DNA of 64,000 bases from RPQJ01 sp963732415 (lineage in GTDB: Bacteria > Pseudomonadota > Gammaproteobacteria > Steroidobacterales > Steroidobacteraceae). The stretch is from assembly GCA_963732415.1 (NCBI GenBank), contig CAVSZK010000012.1, positions 248,001-312,000 of the forward strand, read 5' to 3'. The translations under genes and the position numbers were made by a program. The notes under the pieces are model-generated. The model saw only the letters and a list, made by a program, of their open reading frames with translations. It was not told where the DNA came from and did not search any database. Below are positions 51,032 to 59,916 of the stretch, one piece after another (positions within the stretch are counted from its first letter, which is position 1; every line of letters starts with the position of its first letter).

Positions 51032-53119
51032 ATGCAATCCGCGACAGTCCTGCTGATCAGCGCCTGCAAGGAAGACCAAGCCCGATTGTCCGTCGTGCTT
51101 GCCGGCATCCGTGGCGAGCCATTCCGACTGGAGGTCGCCGAGAGCCTCGCCGACGGCCTTTCACGAGTGAAGCAGGGTCGCGTCGACGCCATCGTGCTTG
51201 ACGTCACGCTGCCCGACAGCACCGGGCTCACGACCTTCCTGCGCATCCAGCCGAAGGCGCCTCACGTGCCGATCGTGGTCGCGGTGGACGCGACGAACGA
51301 GGACGTCGGCCGCGAGGCAGTCGAGCGCGGTGCACTCGACTATGTCGTGACCGACGAACTGACCTCGCAGATGCTGGACAAGGTGCTGCGCTACGCGACC
51401 GAGCGCACGCACACGCTCAAGGCACTGAAGGCCTCCGAGCAGCGCTACCGGGAGCTCTTCCAGAATGTCACGGCCGGCGTGTTCCAGACCACGCCGGACG
51501 GCAAGTTCATGGCGGCGAACCCGGCGCTGGTGCGGATGCTCGGTTACGACTCGGAGGACGAACTGCTGGCGGTCGACGTCGCGGTGGACGTCTACATGGA
51601 TCCAGGGCACCGGGACGCATGGGTGCGCAACATGGCCGAGCACGGCGAGGTGAGAAACGCCGAGCTGGTGCTGAAACGCCGTGGCGGCAGCAAGATCGTC
51701 GTGCTGGAGAATTCGCGCGTGGTCCGCGACGCCGAGGGTCGCGCACTCTTCTACGAGGGAACACTCACCGACATCACCGCCTCGCACGAGTTGTCCCAGC
51801 AGCTTTCCTACGACGCGAGCCACGACCCGCTCACCGGGCTCGCCAACCGTCGCGAGTTCGAGCTGTGCCTGCAGCGGGCGCTGGAACTTGTCCAGGCCAC
51901 CGGGACCACGCACGCAGTCTGCTTCATGGACCTCGATCGCTTCAAGGCCGTGAACGATTCATGCGGGCACGTGGCCGGCGATGAGTTGCTGCGCCAGCTG
52001 GGGCAGGTGCTCGAACAGAACGTGCGTGCCGCCGACGTCGTCGCGCGCTTCGGCGGCGACGAGTTCGCCGTGCTGCTGCACAACTGCGACAGCAAGGATG
52101 CGATTCAGGTAGCCGGTAACCTGCTGAAGGCGGTGGATGCCTACCAGTTCGTGTGGGGCTCCAAGGCATACACACTCGGCATCAGCATCGGCGTGGTGAT
52201 CGTCAACCCGCACATGCGGCGCCTGGCGCAGGTGATGAACGCGGCGGACACCGCCTGCTACGCTGCCAAGGATGCCGGGCGCAACCGTGTCCACGTCTAC
52301 AAGGAGGACGATGCGCTGGTCGAGCGGCACCACGGCGAGATGGAATGGGTGGTGCGCGCCAAGCGCGCGCTCGCCGAGGGCCGGTTGTTCCTCGAGGCCC
52401 AGCCGATCATGCCGCTGGCCACCGGCACGGCCCAACTGCCTCACTATGAACTGCTGGTGCGCATGCGGGACGAGAACGGCAGACCGGTGCCGCCCGGAGC
52501 GTTCCTGCCTGCCGTCGAGCGATACAACCTGGCCGTGCGCTACGACCGCTGGGTCATAGGTACCGCACTGGACTGGATGAGCGCGAATCCACATGCGCTC
52601 GCAGGTGTGTCGCGCTTCTTCATCAACCTGTCCCGGGACTCGGTGATCGATCCGGACACCGTGGCCTACGTGCGGCAGGCCGCCGCGAGTGCCGGCGTGG
52701 ACCCGCGCAGGATCGGGTTCGAGCTCTCGGAGAGCGTCGCCATCGCGAACCTGTCCCGCGCCAACCAGCTCATCAACGACCTGCGACGCGTCGGTTGCGC
52801 GACCAGCCTGGACGATTTCGGCAGCGGCGTGTCGTCGTTCGCGTATCTCAAGGCGCTCGCTGTCGAATACATCAAGATCGACGGCATGTTCGTGGGCAAT
52901 ATTTCCCAGGACCAGGTCGACTACGCGATGGTCCGATCGATCAAGGACATCGGGCACGTCATGGGCAAGAAGATCGTTGCCGAATCGGTCGAGACTCCGG
53001 CGGTGCTGGAGAAACTGCGCGAAATCGGGGTCGACTACGCGCAGGGATTCGAGGTCGGCATGCCCAGGCCAATGCAGGAGATCGGGGCCATTGCCGTCGC
53101 CGACCTGCTGGCCGGCTGA
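51032..53119 (+). CDS. REC-PAS-GGDEF-EAL cyclic-di-GMP signalling protein
   Basis: 695 residues from the ATG at 51032. Receiver 1-120 (phosphoacceptor Asp 57 in IVLDVTLPDSTG), PAS 140-255 (RYRELFQNVTAGVFQTTPDG, LTDITASHELSQQL), GGDEF 262-430 with intact RFGGDEFAVLL (about 340), EAL 440-690 with catalytic blocks YELLVRM (ExLxR), FELSES, LDDFGSGVSSF, YIKIDG, AESVET and YAQGFEVGMP. Both a diguanylate cyclase and a phosphodiesterase are thus apparently intact in one chain, and its net output would depend on phosphorylation of the receiver and on the PAS signal. No adjacent kinase. The usp gene lies upstream with 162 bases between. Confidence 0.93.
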   Translation: MQSATVLLISACKEDQARLSVVLAGIRGEPFRLEVAESLADGLSRVKQGRVDAIVLDVTLPDSTGLTTFLRIQPKAPHVPIVVAVDATNEDVGREAVERGALDYVVTDELTSQMLDKVLRYATERTHTLKALKASEQRYRELFQNVTAGVFQTTPDGKFMAANPALVRMLGYDSEDELLAVDVAVDVYMDPGHRDAWVRNMAEHGEVRNAELVLKRRGGSKIVVLENSRVVRDAEGRALFYEGTLTDITASHELSQQLSYDASHDPLTGLANRREFELCLQRALELVQATGTTHAVCFMDLDRFKAVNDSCGHVAGDELLRQLGQVLEQNVRAADVVARFGGDEFAVLLHNCDSKDAIQVAGNLLKAVDAYQFVWGSKAYTLGISIGVVIVNPHMRRLAQVMNAADTACYAAKDAGRNRVHVYKEDDALVERHHGEMEWVVRAKRALAEGRLFLEAQPIMPLATGTAQLPHYELLVRMRDENGRPVPPGAFLPAVERYNLAVRYDRWVIGTALDWMSANPHALAGVSRFFINLSRDSVIDPDTVAYVRQAAASAGVDPRRIGFELSESVAIANLSRANQLINDLRRVGCATSLDDFGSGVSSFAYLKALAVEYIKIDGMFVGNISQDQVDYAMVRSIKDIGHVMGKKIVAESVETPAVLEKLREIGVDYAQGFEVGMPRPMQEIGAIAVADLLAG

Positions 53120-53146
53120 TATCCGCCGTCGGGCACTTGGCATAAA

Positions 53147-53162
53147 TTAAACGATCGATTAA
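53147..53162. promoter_or_regulatory. Palindromic operator candidate before the TetR gene
   Basis: TTAAACGA-TCGATTAA, seven of eight pairs complementary, ends nine bases before the ATG of the TetR regulator. It stands out as AT-rich DNA in a GC-rich context. Its length and position fit autoregulation by the TetR protein, which would control the whole export operon. Confidence 0.6.
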
Positions 53163-53171
53163 TATGGCGCC

Positions 53172-53882
53172 ATGAGCGCCTCCCGGACCACGAGCCAGCA
53201 TGCGGACCGTACGCGGCCGCGGCAGCAGGGCCGCCGGCCCGGGCGGCCACGTGGCCGTCCGCCTGGCGGCGACGCGGCGGTGCGAGACGCGCTGCTCGCG
53301 ACTGCCCGCGGGCTGTTCCTGAGCCGCGGATTCGCCTCGGTCACGATCCGGCAGATCGCTGCCGCCGCAGGCAGCTCGCCCGCCACGATCCACTACCATT
53401 TCGGCGACAAGCTCGGCCTGTACCGCGCCATGCTGCAGGCGGCGATCGCGCCCGTCGTCGAGGCCCTGCAAGGCGTTGGCGAGACGACGCACGCGACCGA
53501 GGTCCGCCTGGTGGACGTGATCGGTATCTACAGCCGAATGCTCGCGCAGAATCCCTGGGTGCCCGCGCTGATCGTCCAGGAAGTGCTGAGCGAAGGCGGG
53601 CCATTCCGCGAGCAGTTCATCGAGCAGTTCGCGGGCCAGCTCGCGCCGCTGCTGGTCGCTGCAGTGAAGCGTGAGCAGGCCGCCGGCACCGTAAGGAGTG
53701 ACGTCGAGCCACGGCTTGCCGCGCTCTCCGCGATCAGCCTGACCGTATTCCCGTTCCTGGCGTTGCCGGTGGCGGGCCGCGTGCTCGGCCTGTCGGTCGA
53801 GGAAGAAGCAGTCAGGCGGCTCGCCGCGCACACGACGCGCGTCCTGATGGAGGGCATCGGTGCCCCCGGGGGATCCTCATGA
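53172..53882 (+). CDS. TetR family regulator of an export operon (CecR-like)
   Basis: 236 residues, ATG start. A disordered Arg/Pro-rich leader (about 1-35) precedes the helix-turn-helix RDALLATARGLFLSRGFASVTIRQIAAAAGSSPATIHYHFGDKLGLY. The remainder is a helical ligand domain with a C-terminal part like that of the CerR/CecR subfamily. It is followed by HlyD, ATPase and permease genes in the order seen in E. coli cecR(ybiH)-ybhG-ybhF-ybhS. The final codons overlap the HlyD ATG by four bases. Probably a repressor that binds the palindrome at 53147-53162. Confidence 0.88.
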   Translation: MSASRTTSQHADRTRPRQQGRRPGRPRGRPPGGDAAVRDALLATARGLFLSRGFASVTIRQIAAAAGSSPATIHYHFGDKLGLYRAMLQAAIAPVVEALQGVGETTHATEVRLVDVIGIYSRMLAQNPWVPALIVQEVLSEGGPFREQFIEQFAGQLAPLLVAAVKREQAAGTVRSDVEPRLAALSAISLTVFPFLALPVAGRVLGLSVEEEAVRRLAAHTTRVLMEGIGAPGGSS

Positions 53883-54841
53883 CCAGGCACGTCCTGTTTG
53901 CGGTGTTGCTGGCCGCGCTGGCGGCAGGTTGTTCAAACGGCGGTGCGCCGCAGGAAGTCCACGGCACTCTGGAGCGTGACAGGCTCGAGATCGTCGCGGA
54001 ATCCAACGAGCGCATCGTCGAGGTCGCCGTGCAGGAGGGCGAGCGCGTGGCGTCCGGTGCCGTGCTGCTGCGCCAGGAGGCGGGAACCATGCAGCCACGC
54101 CTGGACCAGGCGCGGGCGACGCTCGACGAGTCCGAGCGCCGCCTGGCGGAGCTGCGCGATGGCGCGAGGCAGCGGGAGATCGACGAAGCGCGTGCCGCAC
54201 TGGCGGGCGCCGAGAGCAGCCTCGAGACGGAGACGCGTGAGTACGATCGCGTCCGTTCGCTGGTCGAAAGCAGGCTGCTCAGCGAATCGAGCCTCGACCA
54301 GGCGCGGGCGAGACGCGACACGGCGCGCTCGTCCCGCGACCAGGCCCGGGCGCGGCTCCAGTTGCTGCTCGAGGGCACGCGTACCGAACAGGTGCAGCAG
54401 GCCGAGGCCGCGGTCGCGCGCAGCCGCGCCGCGCTGGCGGAACTTGAAACCTCGGCTTCACGCTACCTGGTGCACGCGCCGCGAGCCGCGCTGGTCGAGG
54501 CGCTGCCGTACAAGCTTGGCGAACGCCCGCCCGCAGGAGGCGTGGTTGCGGTGCTGCTGGCCGACGGCGTGCCCTATGCACGCGTCTACGTGCCGGAACC
54601 ACTGCGGGCCGCATACCGGCCCGGCGCGAAAGTGAGCCTGCGAGTGGACGGAGTCGAGGCACCGCTCGAGGGAAGGGTGCGCTTCGTGTCGGCGCAGGCA
54701 AGCTTTACGCCGTATTACTCGATGACCCAGAGGGACCGGACGCGGCTCAGTTACCTGGCCGAGATCACCGTTGCCGATCCGCGCGCCGCGGACCTGCCGG
54801 CGGGTGTGCCGGTGCAGGTCACGCTGGCTGACGCATCCTGA
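53879..54841 (+). CDS. HlyD/YbhG-like membrane-fusion lipoprotein
   Basis: 320 residues, ATG overlapping the TetR stop. Lipobox LLAALAAGC (Cys 20). A split biotinyl-lipoyl domain (ERIVEVAVQEGERVASGAVLLRQE at about 42; RAALVEALPYKLGERPPAGGVVAVLL later) encloses a long coiled-coil hairpin (about 75-185, LDQARATLDESERRLAELRDGARQ and onwards). It would connect the ABC permeases to an outer-membrane channel for export. No TolC gene is present nearby. Confidence 0.9.
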   Translation: MTRHVLFAVLLAALAAGCSNGGAPQEVHGTLERDRLEIVAESNERIVEVAVQEGERVASGAVLLRQEAGTMQPRLDQARATLDESERRLAELRDGARQREIDEARAALAGAESSLETETREYDRVRSLVESRLLSESSLDQARARRDTARSSRDQARARLQLLLEGTRTEQVQQAEAAVARSRAALAELETSASRYLVHAPRAALVEALPYKLGERPPAGGVVAVLLADGVPYARVYVPEPLRAAYRPGAKVSLRVDGVEAPLEGRVRFVSAQASFTPYYSMTQRDRTRLSYLAEITVADPRAADLPAGVPVQVTLADAS

Positions 54842-54886
54842 GTGCGGGCGCGTCAGCCAACCGTACCCCGCGAAGAGCGACCAGCA

Positions 54887-55828
54887 ATGAGCGAAGACAT
54901 GGCCATCGTCGCGCGCGGACTCACCAGGTGCTTCGGCAAGCTGGTGGCGGTGGACGGTGTTGACCTGGCGATTCCGCGGGCGCGGATATTCGGCTTCCTG
55001 GGGCCAAACGGTTCGGGCAAGTCCACGACCATCCGCATGCTCTGCGGCCTGCTCGAGCCCAGTGCGGGAACGGTCGAAGTTCTCGGCTACAGCATGCCGA
55101 AGGACGCCGAGAAGCTGCGCAGCAAGCTTGGCTACATGACGCAGCGATTCTCGCTGTGGGACGACCTCACGGTGCTCGAGAACCTGCAGTTCATGGGGCG
55201 TGTGTTCGGCCTGCCGGGACCGGAGCGACGTCGCCGTATCAACGCGCGGGCGGAGGAGTACTCGCTGGTCCCGCTGCTCGACCAGCGCGTCGGCACGATG
55301 AGCGGTGGCCAGCGCCAGCGGCTGGCGCTCGCGGCAGCAACCCTGCACGAGCCTGAGCTGCTGCTGCTCGATGAGCCGACCAGCGCGGTCGATCCGCAGA
55401 GCCGTCGCGACTTCTGGGAAAGCCTGTTCGCGCTGGTGAATCGCGGCATCACGATCCTCGTGTCTACGCACTACATGGACGAAGCCGAGCGCTGCCACCG
55501 GCTGGCGATTCTCGCCGAGGGGCGCCTCGTCTCGGAAGGCGTGCCGCAGGACCTGATGCGTGACATACCAGCCGCGGTGATCGAAGTCGAAGCCACGGAC
55601 ACCGTGGCGGCGCGTGGTGCGATCGCTGGCGACGATGCGGTGAAGAGTGTCGCGCAACTCGGCCTGAGGTTGCACGTGCTGCTCGACCCGACGGTGCAGG
55701 CGCCCGCTGACCGGGTGCGCGACCGGTTGCGCGCGGCCGGTGTCGAGGCGAGCGTCGAGGCGGTAGGTGCGAGCCTCGAGGACGTGTTCGTCGCGGCGAC
55801 CGGTTTCCGCAACGGTCCCGGGCACTAG
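54887..55828 (+). CDS. ABC exporter ATP-binding protein (YbhF-like, single domain)
   Basis: 313 residues from the ATG at 54887 (GAAGAG upstream); a GTG at 54842 directly after the preceding stop is possible. Walker A GPNGSGKST, Q-loop GYMTQRFSLWDDLTV, signature MSGGQRQRLALAAATLH, Walker B LLLLDEPTSAVDPQSRR, switch His VSTHYMDEAERC. It corresponds to one half of E. coli YbhF, which has two such domains. It drives export through the permease encoded next. Confidence 0.92.
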   Translation: MSEDMAIVARGLTRCFGKLVAVDGVDLAIPRARIFGFLGPNGSGKSTTIRMLCGLLEPSAGTVEVLGYSMPKDAEKLRSKLGYMTQRFSLWDDLTVLENLQFMGRVFGLPGPERRRRINARAEEYSLVPLLDQRVGTMSGGQRQRLALAAATLHEPELLLLDEPTSAVDPQSRRDFWESLFALVNRGITILVSTHYMDEAERCHRLAILAEGRLVSEGVPQDLMRDIPAAVIEVEATDTVAARGAIAGDDAVKSVAQLGLRLHVLLDPTVQAPADRVRDRLRAAGVEASVEAVGASLEDVFVAATGFRNGPGH

Positions 55829-55847
55829 CGGCGCGGCGCAGACGATC

Positions 55848-56939
55848 ATGCTCGGACGCATATTCGCGGTGATGCAGAAAGAAGTGAGGCAGCTCGCGCG
55901 CGACCGCATCACCTTCGCGATGATAGTCGGCATACCCCTGATGCAGATCCTGCTGTTCGGTTACGCGATCAACTTCGACGTGCGCGGGCTGCGGGCCGCC
56001 GTCTTCGACGAGGCCGGCACCAGCTACTCGCGTGCGCTCATCGGCGACCTGCAGGCGACCGGCGTGATCGTGCTCGAGCCGCCGAGCCCCAGCGTCGCGG
56101 ACCTGCGCCGCCGCATCGACGCCGGGCAGTTGAGCGTCGGCATCGTGATCCCTGCGGATTTCGAGCGGCGCCGCCTCGATCCGGATCGTCCCGCGGTGCA
56201 GCTGCTGGTGGACGGCAGCGAACCGATGGTCGACGGAATCGCCCGCTCGCTCGCCTCGACCCCGATGCCGGGCCGGTCGGGGCTGCTGAGGCCGTCCGGC
56301 CGGTTCTTCGAGGTGAACACGGAGTTCAATCCCGAGCGACGCACCGCAGTGCAGGTGGTGCCGGCCTTGATCGGCGTGATCCTGAACATGACGATGGTGA
56401 TCTTCACCGCTGCGGCGATCGTGCGCGAGCGGGAGCGGGGCAATCTGGAGCTGCTGATCACGACGCCGATCAGCTCGGGTGAGCTGATGACCGGGAAGCT
56501 GTTGCCGTACGTGTTCATCGGCCTGCTGCAGGCCACACTGGTGCTGGTGGTCGGCATGTGGATCTTCGACGTGCCGCTGAACGGCAGCCTGGCGCAGTTC
56601 TACCTGGCCGCGGCGCTGTTCATCGCGTCAACGCTGACGCTGGGGCTCCTGATCTCGACCATCGCCACCACGCAGTTGCAGGCATTCCAGATGGCATTCA
56701 TGACCATGCTGCCGTCGATCCTGATGTCGGGATTCGTGTTTCCGTTCGACGGCATGCCGAAACCTGCGCAGTGGTTCGCGCAGCTGCTGCCGCTGACGCA
56801 CTTCGTGGACATGGTCCGCGGTGTAGTCCTGCGAGGTGCGCCGCTGGTGGATCTCAAGATTCAGGTGGCGAAGCTGCTGGCGTTCTTTGTGGTGACGCTG
56901 CTGATCGCCACGCGACGGTTCCACAAGAGCCTCGACTGA
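55848..56939 (+). CDS. ABC-2 type export permease (YbhS/YbhR-like)
   Basis: 363 residues from the ATG at 55848. One N-terminal helix (FAMIVGIPLMQILLFGYAINFDVR), a long periplasmic domain (about 55-175), then five helices, with the ABC-2 block IVRERERGNLELLITTPISSGELMTGKLLPY and GFVFPFDGMPKPAQWFAQLLPLTHFVDMVRGVVLRG. Only one permease is present, where E. coli has two (YbhS and YbhR), so it probably forms a homodimer or uses a partner elsewhere. Its stop TGA (56937-56939) abuts the phaC stop on the other strand with no base between. Confidence 0.92.
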   Translation: MLGRIFAVMQKEVRQLARDRITFAMIVGIPLMQILLFGYAINFDVRGLRAAVFDEAGTSYSRALIGDLQATGVIVLEPPSPSVADLRRRIDAGQLSVGIVIPADFERRRLDPDRPAVQLLVDGSEPMVDGIARSLASTPMPGRSGLLRPSGRFFEVNTEFNPERRTAVQVVPALIGVILNMTMVIFTAAAIVRERERGNLELLITTPISSGELMTGKLLPYVFIGLLQATLVLVVGMWIFDVPLNGSLAQFYLAAALFIASTLTLGLLISTIATTQLQAFQMAFMTMLPSILMSGFVFPFDGMPKPAQWFAQLLPLTHFVDMVRGVVLRGAPLVDLKIQVAKLLAFFVVTLLIATRRFHKSLD

Positions 56940-58694
56940 TCACCTCTGCTTCACGTAGGCCCCGGGCGCGTCGCAGACTGGTTTCAGGCCTTTCTTCGCT
57001 GCACCCATCGTCGGCGGGGCTACCTTGCGCGGGCTCGAGCGTTCCTCGAGCCACTTTGCCCACGTTGGCCACCACGAGCCGGGCGCAGGCGCGACCTTCT
57101 CCAGGTACTTGTCCGGCGTGAGCAGGCGTCCACCAGCCTTCGTCTGCAGCACGCGGTGGCGTCGCCTGGGATGCTCGGGCCCGCTGATGATGCCGGCGTT
57201 GTGGCCGCCGCTGGTGAGGCAGAAAGTGTAGTCCGTAGAGCGCACCAGGCGGCCGACCTTGTACACAGAACGCCAGGGCGCAACGTGGTCGGTCTCGGTG
57301 CCGACCACGAACATCGGCACCGTGACGTCGGTGAGGTTCAGTTGTTCACCCATCGCGACGTAGCGGCCTTCGGCCAGGTCGTTATTGAGATACAGCTGGT
57401 GCAGGTAGTCCGTGTGCATGCGATAGGCCATGCGGGTGCCGTCGGCGTTCCAGGCCATCAGGTCGTTCAGGCCGATGCGCTCGCCCCGCAGGTAGGTGCC
57501 TATCGTCGGAGCCCAGAGCAGGTCGTAGGTGCGCAGCATCTGGAACGCACCGCCCATCTGGCGGCTTTCGAGCACGCCCGCCTTCCACATCATGGCCTCG
57601 AGCATTGCAAGTTGCGCCGGACTGATGAAGATCGATATCTCGCCCGGTTCGCTGAAGTCCGTCTGGCCTGCGAAAATTGTTGCGCTTGCGAGGCGCTTGT
57701 CGTCACGTGCTGCCAGCAGCGCCGCGGCGATCGCGAGCAGCGTCCCGCCGATGCAGTACCCGACCGCGTGAACCTTGCGCTTCGGAACTATGGTGGTCAC
57801 CGCGTCGAGCGCCGCGAGCACCCCGTGCTCGAGGTAGTCGTCCATGGTGACGTCGCGGTCCTCGGCGGTCGGGTTCTTCCATGAAATCATGAACACCGTG
57901 TGGCCGAGCCCGGTCAGGTAGTTCACCAGCGAATTCTTCGGCGACAGGTCGAGGATGTAGTACTTCATGATCCACGCCGGGACGATCAGCAGCGGCTCGG
58001 CGCGGACGGTCTTCGTCTGTGGTGAGTACTGGATCAGCTCCATCAGCCTGGTGCGGAGGACAACCTTGCCTTTCGTCGCGGCGACCTGCTCGCCAACCTG
58101 GTACTGCTCCGCGCCGACCGGGCCCTTGCCCCGGTAGGTGCGGACCACGTCCTCCCCGAGGTGCTTCAGGCCCCTCAGCAGGTTGCGGCCCCGCTCCTCT
58201 TTTGTCTTTTCGATGAGCTGGGGGTTGGTCGGCAGGTAGTTATCCGGCGCGACCAGTTCGAGGCCCTCCCTCACCGCGAATCCGACGATGTTCTCGGCGG
58301 CAGGATCCGCGCCCGGGAGATTCCGCACGGACTCGCGAGCCCAGTCGGACGCGCTCAGGAAGGCCTGCGCCATGACATTGAACGGAAATTTCGCCCAGGC
58401 GGGGTCGGCGTACCGGTTCTTGTAGGGTGTTCCGTCGGCCTCGGGCGCCTGGTTGCCGTTCTTCAGTGCGGAGCCCGCGAACTGCGCGAGAGCCAGCGAT
58501 TTCTGCAGCGCGGAACGGGCAAGCTCTGCCTGCCGACCGGGCGTCACCGCGAGCCGGGTGAGCACGTTGATCCAGGCACCGCCGAAGGCCTGCGGTGAGA
58601 GTCCGCCGGTCCACCGCGCAAGTGCCGCAAGCAGCACCCGGGAGGCGTCGTCGGTTTCGAGGGAGGTTCCGGTTTTTCCAGGCTGCTTTTTCAT
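56940..58694 (-). CDS. phaC: Class I polyhydroxyalkanoate synthase
   Basis: 584 residues, ATG at 58694. N-terminal part with ARWTGGLSPQAFGGAWINVL and QAFLSASDW, then the alpha/beta-hydrolase part: lipase-like box HAVGYCIGGTLL with Cys 314, Asp in VVGTETDHVAPWRSVYK and His in LTSGGHNAGIISGP. WWPTWAKWLEERS near the end is also typical. It joins 3-hydroxyacyl-CoA into PHA on granules. The usual partners phaA, phaB and phaR are not next to it; the phasin-like gene at 3947-4495 is 52 kb away. An FAD reductase gene lies 10 bases upstream on the same strand and may be co-transcribed. Confidence 0.95.
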   Translation of the reverse strand: MKKQPGKTGTSLETDDASRVLLAALARWTGGLSPQAFGGAWINVLTRLAVTPGRQAELARSALQKSLALAQFAGSALKNGNQAPEADGTPYKNRYADPAWAKFPFNVMAQAFLSASDWARESVRNLPGADPAAENIVGFAVREGLELVAPDNYLPTNPQLIEKTKEERGRNLLRGLKHLGEDVVRTYRGKGPVGAEQYQVGEQVAATKGKVVLRTRLMELIQYSPQTKTVRAEPLLIVPAWIMKYYILDLSPKNSLVNYLTGLGHTVFMISWKNPTAEDRDVTMDDYLEHGVLAALDAVTTIVPKRKVHAVGYCIGGTLLAIAAALLAARDDKRLASATIFAGQTDFSEPGEISIFISPAQLAMLEAMMWKAGVLESRQMGGAFQMLRTYDLLWAPTIGTYLRGERIGLNDLMAWNADGTRMAYRMHTDYLHQLYLNNDLAEGRYVAMGEQLNLTDVTVPMFVVGTETDHVAPWRSVYKVGRLVRSTDYTFCLTSGGHNAGIISGPEHPRRRHRVLQTKAGGRLLTPDKYLEKVAPAPGSWWPTWAKWLEERSSPRKVAPPTMGAAKKGLKPVCDAPGAYVKQR

Positions 58695-58704
58695 TTCACT
58701 CGCC

Positions 58705-59916
58705 TCAGATGCTCTTCAGGTCGCAGGTGATGTCGGCCAGCTTCGCCGCATCGGGATGCTTGTGCTCGGCAATCCATCGCTTGCCGGTCATGAAGTCGCG
58801 CGGGCTGTTCACCGCGTCCACGGCCAGCAACTCGCCCTGCGCAAGATAGTAGACCGCAAAACTGCCGGACCGCGGATCGCCGCGCATCACCGCGGTGTCA
58901 TGACCCTGCGACAGCCCGGCGATCTGCAGCTTTACATCGTACTGGTCGGACCAGAACCATGGCACGTGCTCGTGCCGCGCCTGGCCGCCGCACATGTTCG
59001 TCGCCGCGACGCGGCCCTGCTCTACCGCGTTGTCCACCGACTCGAGCCGTACGCGCCGGCCGTACCTGATGCTGGGGTGGTTGGTGCAGTCCCCTGCCGC
59101 CCAGACGTTCGGGTCCGAGGTCTGGCAGCGCTCATCCACCCACACGCCGTTGTCGCAATTGATGCCGGCGGACGCCGCGAGGATCACGTCCGGCAGGATG
59201 CCGACGCCCACGATCACGATGTCGGCCGGGAAAGTCCGCCCACCGCAGACTACAGCGCTCACGCGGCCATCGCCTTCGAAAGCGGTCACCGAGGTGCTGC
59301 AGTGAATGCGCACACCCTCGCGTTCGTGCCTCTGTACGTAGAAATCCGACAGCTGCGGCGCAACGACCCGGTTCAGGGGCCGGTCGGCCATTTCCAGCAC
59401 GGTGACGTCGAGACCCAGGTGGCGCGCGCTGGCGGCGGCTTCCAGGCCGACATAGCCGGCGCCGACCACCACCAGCCGCGTGGCGTCCCGCAGGTCGGAA
59501 CGGATTGCCTCGACGTCCGCGATGGTGCGCAGGTAGTGGATGCCGCCAAGGTCGTGCCCGGGCGTTTCAAGCAGGCGCGGCCGGCTGCCGACGCTGAGCA
59601 GCAGCTTGTCGTAGGTGAGTTCGTCGCCGTCCTCGAGCCGCAGTCGGCGTGCCCCGCAGTCGATTGCGGTGACCCTGAAGCCCAGGCGCGTTTCGACCCG
59701 CGCCTGCTCGTAGAACTGGGGGCTGCGCAGCAGCAGGCGATCCCGCTCGAGTTCCCCGGACAGGAATTTCTTGGACAAGGGCGGCCTGTTGTAGGGCAGG
59801 TGGGGTTCGTCGCCCACCAGCACGATCGCGCCCTGGTGCCCCTGGCGGCGCAGCGTGTCGATCGCCTGCACAGAGGCGTGGCTCGCACCCACGATGACGA
59901 ACGCCTGCTGGGTCAC
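58705..59916 (-). CDS. FAD-dependent ferredoxin/rubredoxin reductase family protein
   Basis: 403 residues from a GTG at 59916; the frame is open upstream to 60180 without family sequence. FAD site AFVIVGASHASVQAIDTLRRQG, the LPYNRPPLSKKFLSGE block, the NAD(P)H site RLVVVGAGYVGLEAAASARHLG, IVGVGILPDV and VWAAGDCTNHP are in the order of putidaredoxin- and rhodocoxin-type reductases. It would pass electrons from NADH to a small iron-sulfur protein for an oxygenase, but no oxygenase or ferredoxin gene is beside it apart from the unrelated type at 60580. In vicinity of phaC by 10 bases. Confidence 0.9.
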   Translation of the reverse strand: MTQQAFVIVGASHASVQAIDTLRRQGHQGAIVLVGDEPHLPYNRPPLSKKFLSGELERDRLLLRSPQFYEQARVETRLGFRVTAIDCGARRLRLEDGDELTYDKLLLSVGSRPRLLETPGHDLGGIHYLRTIADVEAIRSDLRDATRLVVVGAGYVGLEAAASARHLGLDVTVLEMADRPLNRVVAPQLSDFYVQRHEREGVRIHCSTSVTAFEGDGRVSAVVCGGRTFPADIVIVGVGILPDVILAASAGINCDNGVWVDERCQTSDPNVWAAGDCTNHPSIRYGRRVRLESVDNAVEQGRVAATNMCGGQARHEHVPWFWSDQYDVKLQIAGLSQGHDTAVMRGDPRSGSFAVYYLAQGELLAVDAVNSPRDFMTGKRWIAEHKHPDAAKLADITCDLKSI

